The position numbers were made by a program, and so were the translations under genes. Below the pieces are notes generated by a model that did not search any database, was not told the origin of the DNA, and saw only the letters and a list, made by a program, of their open reading frames with translations. DNA of 13,429 nt from Chryseobacterium sp. (lineage in GTDB: Bacteria > Bacteroidota > Bacteroidia > Flavobacteriales > Weeksellaceae). The stretch spans positions 1 to 13,429 of the forward strand of contig RDDY01000344.1 of the NCBI GenBank assembly GCA_003852805.1. The letters are read 5' to 3'. This document shows, in pieces, positions 9,110 to 13,429 of this stretch. Position 1 is the first letter of the stretch. Every line of letters starts with the position of its first letter.

Positions 9110-9576
9110 TAAAACTTCACTACAACCAGAGCTTTTTTAATTTCCGCATACGGGATCTCACGTTGCTCTACCACATCCTCTTTGCCTTTGCCTATAAGCT
9201 TGGGCCTGCGGTAGCGCAGTTCCAGCGTAATCTTTTCGTCATCGGCTGCCGTCAGTTCGCCCTGCACTTTGCTGTCGTCATTCAGCAGGATGTCCAGTTC
9301 ACGGCCGATATTCTTGTGATACTGCCGCGGCATCCGCAACGGCTCGCTGAGGCCGGGCGACATGACGGAAAGGCTGAAATCGTGCTCGTCTCTGTCCAGT
9401 TGAAATTCCACTGCGCGGCTCACGTCTAAACAGTCTTGCAAGCTAACACTGTGGTCACCGTCTATAATGATGGTCACCGTACTGTCTGCGGATATCTTCA
9501 GGTCGATCAAGAAAAGATCTTCCCGCGTTTGCAGATAATCTTCGGTCAGCTGTTTTACTTTTTCTCTAAACTCCAT
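9109..9576 (-). CDS. rimP: Ribosome maturation factor RimP
   Basis: RimP is a cytoplasmic factor needed for late assembly of the 30S ribosomal subunit. The 155-residue protein has the expected two-part form: an alpha/beta N-terminal domain (about 1-80) and a C-terminal SH3-like barrel (about 83-155). The family signature appears as VMSPGLSEPLRMPRQYHKNIG (about 71-91), matching the usual SPGL..PL motif. A DCLDVSRAVEFQLD segment lies just before it. Length is normal. It is the first gene of the rimP-nusA-infB operon, a gene order conserved over much of Bacteria, which supports the assignment strongly. The ATG at 9574-9576 is preceded by an A-rich leader without a Shine-Dalgarno sequence. A terminator-like hairpin lies 18-46 bases upstream of the start. 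Confidence 0.96.
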   Translation of the reverse strand: MEFREKVKQLTEDYLQTREDLFLIDLKISADSTVTIIIDGDHSVSLQDCLDVSRAVEFQLDRDEHDFSLSVMSPGLSEPLRMPRQYHKNIGRELDILLNDDSKVQGELTAADDEKITLELRYRRPKLIGKGKEDVVEQREIPYAEIKKALVVVKF

Positions 9577-9594
9577 TGACTGATTTTGTCTACG

Positions 9595-9622
9595 AAAAAA
9601 AGGCTTTCTCGCGAAGGCCTTT
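9595..9622 (-). terminator. Terminator-like hairpin in the rimP leader (possible attenuator)
   Basis: On the minus strand AAAGGC (9622-9617) pairs with GCCTTT (9604-9599). After one C/A mismatch, UUC pairs with GAA, closed by a GCGA (GNRA-class) tetraloop. Seven U residues follow at 9601-9595. This has the form of an intrinsic terminator, yet it lies between the operon promoter and the rimP start codon, ending 18 bases before the ATG. No gene upstream on this strand needs a terminator. Confidence 0.7.
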
Positions 9623-9644
9623 ACATCTAATTCGTAATCAGGTG

Positions 9645-9676
9645 CAAATATATAAAATAATTTTCAAAAATACAAA
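9645..9676 (-). promoter_or_regulatory. Promoter of the rimP-nusA-infB operon
   Basis: On the minus strand TTTG (9673-9676), 20 bases of spacer and TATATTTG (9645-9652) match the Bacteroidota -33/-7 promoter (TTTG ... TAnnTTTG) without mismatch. A start site near 9640 would give a leader of about 60-65 bases that contains the terminator-like hairpin. The consensus match is visible; the exact start site is inferred. Confidence 0.7.
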
Positions 9677-9787
9677 GAGTCAACACCTTACGGTTTTATC
9701 TTTATGTTCGCAATAACATGATCGATGACACATAGAGTTTTACGAGGCCATAGGCAAACCACAATCGCTTGCTCCGGATACTCTTAG

Positions 9788-9842
9788 AACCTTAAGGGTT
9801 AAATCAACCAACAGTTTCGCAACTGTTTTTTTTAACCGTTAA
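9788..9842. repeat. AACC/TTAA/GGTT repeat, copy 1
   Basis: The copy begins with AACCTTAAGGGTTAAATC and ends with TTTAACCGTTAA. GGTTAAA (9797-9803) and TTTAACC (9831-9837) are exact inverted repeats. A second hairpin sits between them (9810-9827). The copy shares its left and right boxes, at nearly the same internal spacing, with a second copy about 89 bases to the right. Confidence 0.7.
9810..9833 (+). terminator. Weak terminator-like hairpin within repeat copy 1
   Basis: On the plus strand AACAGTT (9810-9816), loop TCGC and AACTGTT (9821-9827) form a perfect 7-base-pair stem running into a T-run that ends at 9833. The stem has only two G-C pairs, so it may be weak. No gene lies upstream on this strand for at least 800 bases, so its purpose is unclear; it may belong to the repeat or end an unseen small RNA. 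Confidence 0.4.
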
Positions 9843-9876
9843 GAAAGTTTAGAAATCAGGAGTTCTCTGCGCTTAA

Positions 9877-9931
9877 AACCCTTAATGGTTAAATCAACCG
9901 TCACCCTTAGCGATTGCGTTTCAACCGTTAA
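9877..9931. repeat. AACC/TTAA/GGTT repeat, copy 2
   Basis: This copy begins with the near-palindrome AACCCTTAATGGTT followed by AAATCAACC, and ends with AACCGTTAA (9923-9931). It matches copy 1 in its outer boxes but differs in the middle, where copy 1 has the TCGC hairpin. The outer inverted pair GGTTAAA / TTCAACC has one mismatch. Conservation of the ends with divergence of the core suggests that the boxes matter. Confidence 0.7.
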
Positions 9932-9958
9932 AAGATCAGGGCTGTCAAACGCTGCACC

Positions 9959-10013
9959 GATACTCCATAGATGCTCCGTAGATACTCCATGGATACTCCA
10001 TGGATACTCCATG
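9959..10013. repeat. Five tandem copies of an 11-base unit (GATACTCCATG)
   Basis: Units start at 9959, 9970, 9981, 9992 and 10003. The last three are identical (GATACTCCATG), the first differs at its last base and the second at three positions. A partial sixth unit (GATGG) follows. Because each junction of identical units forms TCCATGGA, the array also contains regularly spaced 8-base palindromes at 9987, 9998 and 10009. The 11-base period is close to one helical turn, so the sites lie on one face of the DNA. Confidence 0.9.
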
Positions 10014-10136
10014 GATGGTATATGAAAACGGCACGGGATTATCCACCGCCTTCGCGATAATACATCGATACCATTTTCGGTGAAAAAACCGAAATACCGC
10101 GTCGCCCAATCACGACTATCGATATTGTATTTTCCG

Positions 10137-10144
10137 TAATTTTG
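10137..10144 (+). promoter_or_regulatory. Candidate -7 element for ugd
   Basis: TAATTTTG matches the Bacteroidota -7 element TAnnTTTG exactly and lies 26 bases before the TTG start codon. No TTTG or TTG occurs at the expected -33 distance, so the promoter is incomplete by consensus. A start near 10150 would give a leader of about 20 bases rich in A, typical of this phylum. Confidence 0.4.
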
Positions 10145-10170
10145 CCGGCGAATAACAAAAACTTCATCAA

Positions 10171-11490
10171 TTGAATATCACAATTGTCGGCACAGGATAC
10201 GTTGGCTTGGTTACCGGTACCGCCTTGGCAGAACTGGGAAACACTGTTTATTGCGTAGACATAGACGCCAAAAAGGTAGAAGGGATGCGCAACGGCGTGG
10301 TACCCATCTATGAGCCGAATCTGGAAGAAATGTTCCTGCGCAACATCCAGGCCCAGCGTCTGTTCTTCACCACCGACCTGAAAGAAGCCTTTGACAAAAG
10401 TGAGGTGATTTTCTTGGCACTGCCCACACCGCCCGGGGAGGACGGCTCGGCAGATCTGTCGTACGTGTTGAAAGTGGCAGACGACATCGGTGATATGATC
10501 GACGAGTACAAAGTTATTGTCAACAAAAGCACGGTGCCTGTGGGAACGGCCGAGAAAGTTCGACTGGCAATCGCTGCAAAGACCGATCAAGAATTTGATG
10601 TGGTTTCCAACCCTGAGTTTCTCCGCGAAGGCTTTGCCGTGGAAGACTGCATGAACCCGAGCCGCGTTATCATAGGCACCGAATCAAAGCGCGCGCAAGA
10701 AATTATGGCGCAACTCTACCAGCCGTTTACCAACACCGGCGTGCCTATTATCTATATGGACGAGAAATCATCTGAATTGACGAAGTATGCTGCCAACGCT
10801 TTCTTGGCCGTCAAGATTACTTTCATGAACGAGATCGCCAATTTCTGCGAAAAGGTAGGCGCCGACGTAGACAAAGTACGCTTGGGAATGGGCTCAGACG
10901 ACCGTATCGGTCACCGTTTCCTTTTCCCCGGGATCGGCTACGGAGGCAGCTGCTTTCCGAAAGATGTAAAAGCTTTGGCAAGATCAGGCCGGCAAGAAGG
11001 CTACGAATTCCGTTTGTTGGAAGCTACGGAGGACATCAACAAAAAACAGAAGACCATTCTGATTCCCGAGATCGAAGATTATTTCAACGGCGAACTGCAA
11101 GGAAAAAAAATAGCGATTTGGGGCTTGGCATTTAAAGCCAACACCGACGATATCCGCGAAGCTTCTTCCCTGGACAACATTAAACTGTTGCTGAGCAAAG
11201 GTGCAGAGGTCGTCGCTTACGACGCGATAGCCGAAGAAAATGTGAAGAAACTGCTTGGCGAAAAAATAAGCTATGCCGAAGACATGTACTCGGCATTGGA
11301 CGGTGCCGATGCTTTATTGATAGCCACGGAATGGCCTGAGTTCAACAGCCCGAACTTCGACCTGATGGCTGAACGGATGAAGAACAAAGCCATCTTCGAT
11401 GGACGAAATATGTTCGGCACAGAGCTGCCGGAACAGCATGGTTTTTTTTATAAGAGTATCGGACGGAGGAAAGTAAATGCTTCCAACTAA
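10171..11490 (+). CDS. ugd: UDP-glucose 6-dehydrogenase
   Basis: The enzyme oxidises UDP-glucose to UDP-glucuronate with two NAD+ in the cytoplasm, supplying uronic acid for capsule, exopolysaccharide or LPS. The 439-residue protein has the N-terminal NAD-binding domain with GTGYVG at 7-12; the family signature NPEFLREG at 147-154; the central helical domain with YAANAFLAVKITFMNE at 206-221; the catalytic cysteine in GYGGSCFPKD (Cys261); and a C-terminal UDP-binding domain with WGLAFKANTDDIREA at 317-331. The start is TTG: the codon at 10171 gives MNITIVGTGYVGLV, an in-frame TAA lies at 10153-10155, and no ATG, GTG or other TTG lies between them. A later start would cut the NAD-binding loop. 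UDP-N-acetyl-mannosamine dehydrogenase is a relative, but the GYGGSCFPKD and NPEFLREG context favours UDP-glucose. It ends in its own terminator and precedes a glycosyltransferase gene. Confidence 0.93.
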   Translation: MNITIVGTGYVGLVTGTALAELGNTVYCVDIDAKKVEGMRNGVVPIYEPNLEEMFLRNIQAQRLFFTTDLKEAFDKSEVIFLALPTPPGEDGSADLSYVLKVADDIGDMIDEYKVIVNKSTVPVGTAEKVRLAIAAKTDQEFDVVSNPEFLREGFAVEDCMNPSRVIIGTESKRAQEIMAQLYQPFTNTGVPIIYMDEKSSELTKYAANAFLAVKITFMNEIANFCEKVGADVDKVRLGMGSDDRIGHRFLFPGIGYGGSCFPKDVKALARSGRQEGYEFRLLEATEDINKKQKTILIPEIEDYFNGELQGKKIAIWGLAFKANTDDIREASSLDNIKLLLSKGAEVVAYDAIAEENVKKLLGEKISYAEDMYSALDGADALLIATEWPEFNSPNFDLMAERMKNKAIFDGRNMFGTELPEQHGFFYKSIGRRKVNASN

Positions 11491-11499
11491 AACAAATCT

Positions 11500-11523
11500 A
11501 AAGTTCTCACCGAGAACTTTTTT
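11500..11523 (+). terminator. Intrinsic terminator after ugd
   Basis: AAAGTTCTC (11500-11508) and GAGAACTTT (11512-11520) form a perfect 9-base-pair stem with a three-base loop, running into TTTTTT (11518-11523). It begins nine bases after the ugd stop codon. It should separate ugd from the following glycosyltransferase gene, at least in part. Confidence 0.85.
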
Positions 11524-11582
11524 ATTGCTGTTCCGGCCGATTCTTGGAACGCCGATTGCAAGCATCAGCCGAAAACGGAAAC

Positions 11583-12353
11583 ATGATCCCAAAGATTATC
11601 CATTACTGCTGGTTTGGCGGCCACGCGAAAACAGAGCTTGCCAAATTCTGCATCGAAAGCTGGAAAAAAGTTCAACCCGACTTTGAAATAAAAGAATGGA
11701 ACGAGGACAATTCTGACCTTACCGGCAACGCCTATGTGCGCGAAGCATTCGAGGAAGGGAAGTGGGCATTTGTGTCGGATTATGTGCGCTCAAAGGTCAT
11801 GCACGATCACGGTGGCTTTTATATGGATACCGACATGGAACTGAAGATGCCGCTCAATGACTTCCTGGATGAAGAAGCCATCTGCGCTTTCGAACTGAAG
11901 GGCGTTCCATACTCGGCGTTTTGGGCGGCTGTTCCGGAACATCAATTAGCCAAGGATTTCTTGGAATATTATAATAATCAAGAGGGATTTGTGGAAGAAA
12001 TCAACACCAAGGTTTTCAGTGATCTGCTAAAAGAAAAGTACGGCGCCGATATCGAACGGGATGAAAAACAGCAACTAAAACACAATGTCACGCTGTATCC
12101 TTCTCAATACTTCTCGCAGGATTTGCCGCGGAATTATGTTGCACACCATTTCTCAGGCTCTTGGTTTGGCGGCGACGAAGAGAGCACCCACAAGAAAATG
12201 GTGAACATGTACGGTGTGCTAAAGCAACTTACTGAACAGCCAAATCCAAAGAAGTACGTCGATCGAGTGATCAATAAACATCATCTGTTTACTGCGAAAG
12301 AGATTCTCGACTGTTTTCCGAGGGAGGTGATTGAGGACTATTTGAAGGAATAA
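11583..12353 (+). CDS. DXD-type glycosyltransferase (GT32-like, capsular polysaccharide type)
   Basis: The 256-residue protein resembles the small OCH1/GT32-type glycosyltransferases with the 'sugar-binding region containing DXD motif' domain found in capsule and LPS clusters. It would transfer a sugar from a nucleotide donor at the cytoplasmic face. Visible marks are the N-terminal PKIIHYCWFGG (3-13), the FVSDYVRSKVMHDHGGFYMDTD block (63-84) with the metal-binding D-T-D at 82-84, and a C-terminal HHFSGSW (188-194). No membrane segment is apparent. The ATG at 11583 is chosen because the homologous region starts with MIPKIIH; an upstream in-frame TTG (11544) would add 13 residues of no family character. 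It lies after the ugd terminator and is plausibly part of the same polysaccharide function. Donor and acceptor cannot be told. No separate terminator is seen before the palindromic element downstream. Confidence 0.88.
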   Translation: MIPKIIHYCWFGGHAKTELAKFCIESWKKVQPDFEIKEWNEDNSDLTGNAYVREAFEEGKWAFVSDYVRSKVMHDHGGFYMDTDMELKMPLNDFLDEEAICAFELKGVPYSAFWAAVPEHQLAKDFLEYYNNQEGFVEEINTKVFSDLLKEKYGADIERDEKQQLKHNVTLYPSQYFSQDLPRNYVAHHFSGSWFGGDEESTHKKMVNMYGVLKQLTEQPNPKKYVDRVINKHHLFTAKEILDCFPREVIEDYLKE

Positions 12354-12361
12354 TTTCTGAT

Positions 12362-12452
12362 TTAATAACGCAAGCGTAGCGTAATCCACAATTTTTCGTC
12401 CGCACGTAGGGCCGTTGCATGCAACGGCCCTACGGATGCAACGCCGCCTGCA
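12362..12452. repeat. Palindromic REP/MITE-like element between glycosyltransferase and htpG
   Basis: The core is a perfect 30-base palindrome at 12405-12434 (half-site CGTAGGGCCGTTGCA). It has GTAG near one end and CTAC near the other. GTAG-ended palindromes are typical of REP elements. To its left lies ACGCAAGCGTAGCGTAATCC, and to its right GATGCAACGCCGCC repeats part of the core. The outer limits are approximate. There is no T-run next to the palindrome, so it is not a standard terminator, although it could stall or protect RNA from the upstream gene. Confidence 0.65.
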
Positions 12453-12482
12453 TTGACCCCGCCCGTTCACACCAACCGCCAT

Positions 12483-12515
12483 TTTGTCATATTTATTCTA
12501 CCGGTACCGAATTTG
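12483..12515 (+). promoter_or_regulatory. Weak candidate promoter for htpG
   Basis: TTTG (12483-12486), 21 bases of spacer and CGAATTTG (12508-12515) resemble the Bacteroidota promoter, with two mismatches in the -7 element. It would give a leader of about 35 bases before the ATG at 12559. The gene needs a promoter in this gap, but this one is only a suggestion. No CIRCE-type inverted repeat is seen. Confidence 0.3.
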
Positions 12516-12558
12516 AAAAACTGCTGCCAACATTTAAATTCAACAAAAGATTTACAAT

Positions 12559-13429
12559 ATGGCAAAAGGAAGTATTAATGTATCGGTGGAAAACATCTTC
12601 CCGCTGATCAAAAAATTTCTCTACAGCGACCACGAAATTTTCCTGCGCGAACTGATTTCCAACGCAACCGACGCCACACTGAAACTGAAGCATTTGGTCA
12701 GCATAGGCGAAGCGGATGTCAATTATGGCACCCCGATTATCGAGGTGAAAGCCGACAAAGAAAACAAGACGCTCCATATCATAGACCAAGGGATCGGTAT
12801 GACGGCGGACGAAGTTGAGAAATACATCAACCAAGTGGCATTCTCCGGCGCTGAAGAGTTCTTGGAAAAGTATAAAGACACCGCTAAAGACGCGGGCATC
12901 ATCGGACATTTTGGCCTCGGTTTTTACTCTGCGTTTATGGTCGCCGACAAGGTGGAAATCATTACCAAATCCTACAAAGACGCACCGGCCATGCGCTGGG
13001 AATGTGACGGTACGCCGGAATTCTCGATGGAAGAAACCGACGCAAAGAATCAGCACGGTACCGAAATCGTTCTCCACATCGCTGAAGATTCGCTTGAGTT
13101 CTTGGAGGATTATAAAATCCGCGAACTGCTGACAAAATACAACCGCTTCATGCCGGTGCCGATTAAATTCGGAACCAAAACCGAAACTTTACCACTGCCC
13201 GAAGATGCACCGGAAGATGCAAAAGCGGAAACGGTGGAAGTGGACGACATCATCAACAACCCGAATCCTGCTTGGACCAAAGCGCCGTCGGAACTGAAGG
13301 ATGAAGATTACAAAGCTTTCTACCACGAGCTTTACCCGATGCAGTTTGACGAGCCACTGTTCCACATTCACCTGAATGTCGACTATCCGTTCAATCTGAC
13401 CGGGATTCTTTTCTTCCCGAAACTGGGCA
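12559..13429 (+). CDS. htpG: Chaperone HtpG (Hsp90), 5' part, runs off the window
   Basis: HtpG is the bacterial Hsp90, an ATP-dependent cytoplasmic chaperone. The window holds 290 codons of a protein that is normally more than 600 residues long; it is cut by the window edge, not by a stop. The N-terminal ATPase domain shows FLRELISNATDA (28-39), with the Glu and Asn used in ATP hydrolysis and Mg binding, then DQGIGM (76-81) and the glycine-rich GHFGLGFYSAFMVA (116-129). Between the last two, where E. coli has a NLGTIAKSGT-like lid sequence, this protein has YINQVAFSGAEEFLEKY, as in other Bacteroidota HtpG. The middle domain begins around residue 220 and includes HLNVDYPFNLTGILFFPK near the edge. 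The ATG at 12559 gives the usual beginning (MAKGSINVSVENIFPLIKKF). It lies about 200 bases from the glycosyltransferase gene and is probably transcribed on its own. Confidence 0.96.
   Translation, partial: MAKGSINVSVENIFPLIKKFLYSDHEIFLRELISNATDATLKLKHLVSIGEADVNYGTPIIEVKADKENKTLHIIDQGIGMTADEVEKYINQVAFSGAEEFLEKYKDTAKDAGIIGHFGLGFYSAFMVADKVEIITKSYKDAPAMRWECDGTPEFSMEETDAKNQHGTEIVLHIAEDSLEFLEDYKIRELLTKYNRFMPVPIKFGTKTETLPLPEDAPEDAKAETVEVDDIINNPNPAWTKAPSELKDEDYKAFYHELYPMQFDEPLFHIHLNVDYPFNLTGILFFPKLG

Larger units (their letters stand above)
9577..10170. other. Divergent intergenic region between rimP and ugd, rich in repeats
   Basis: These 594 bases contain no supportable protein or tRNA gene. From left to right they hold the rimP leader hairpin and promoter (9595-9676), a featureless stretch (about 9680-9785), two copies of an AACC/TTAA/GGTT repeat (9788-9931), five 11-base tandem repeats (9959-10013), a small hairpin TTTCGGT / ACCGAAA (10075-10094) without a T-run, and a -7-like TAATTTTG box before ugd (10137-10144). 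Short ATG-initiated frames here end within a few codons. Confidence 0.7.

Noticed and set aside
9959..10013. Tandem repeats considered as a CRISPR array
   Set aside because: The 11-base units are directly adjacent with no unique spacers, and no cas genes are present.
10075..10094. Hairpin TTTCGGT / ACCGAAA considered as a terminator
   Set aside because: No T-run follows on the plus strand, and no gene ends nearby on either strand.
10039..10590. Minus-strand open frame of 183 codons spanning the start of ugd
   Set aside because: Most of it is antisense to the conserved Rossmann domain of ugd, and the protein has no recognisable features.
11544..11582. Upstream TTG start that would lengthen the glycosyltransferase by 13 residues
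   Set aside because: The added residues have no family character, and the ATG at 11583 gives the usual MIPKIIH start.
12405..12434. The 30-base palindrome considered as an ordinary rho-independent terminator
   Set aside because: There is no T-run next to the stem on either strand, and the palindrome has no loop of normal size; a repeat element fits better.
12493..13077. Minus-strand open frame of 194 codons opposite htpG
   Set aside because: It is antisense to the conserved ATPase domain of htpG.

Overview
The window reads as a stretch of a Bacteroidota chromosome, most likely class Flavobacteriia. The reasons are a SusC/SusD pair, a Bacteroidota-type HtpG, promoters of the TTTG / TAnnTTTG type rather than the sigma70 consensus, A-rich leaders without Shine-Dalgarno sequences, and an IF-2 with a long acidic/Pro/Gly-rich linker. 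The short SusC without an N-terminal carboxypeptidase-like domain resembles proteins of the Chryseobacterium group (Weeksellaceae), but the base composition looks higher in GC than is usual there, so the family placement is tentative.

Layout. Bases 1-4614 hold an outer-membrane uptake operon on the minus strand: promoter, susC-like gene, an 11-base gap, susD-like lipoprotein gene and a strong intrinsic terminator. No enzyme, regulator or transporter gene accompanies the pair here, so the substrate cannot be inferred. After a 365-base gap, bases 4875-9676 hold a second minus-strand operon, rimP-nusA-infB: ribosome maturation, transcription elongation/termination, and translation initiation. 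It has a good promoter, a terminator-like hairpin inside its 5' leader, a stem-loop in each of its two intercistronic gaps, and a terminator after infB.

The 594-base divergent region between rimP and the next gene is the most unusual part. It carries two diverged copies of an approximately 55-base repeat built from TTAAnGGTT / AACCnTTAA boxes, and five tandem copies of an 11-base unit containing TCCATGGA palindromes. Neither is explained by a gene.

Bases 10171-11523 hold a plus-strand UDP-glucose 6-dehydrogenase gene that appears to start with TTG and ends in an intrinsic terminator. It is followed by a small DXD-type glycosyltransferase gene (11583-12353). Together these suggest surface polysaccharide synthesis. 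A 30-base perfect palindrome with GTAG/CTAC near its ends, resembling a REP or MITE-type element, lies between the glycosyltransferase gene and htpG. The htpG gene (Hsp90 chaperone) runs off the right edge after 290 codons.

I did not find a clearly new multi-gene system. The genes are recognisable families. The novelty candidates are in noncoding DNA: the rimP leader, the repeat-rich divergent region and the palindromic element before htpG.
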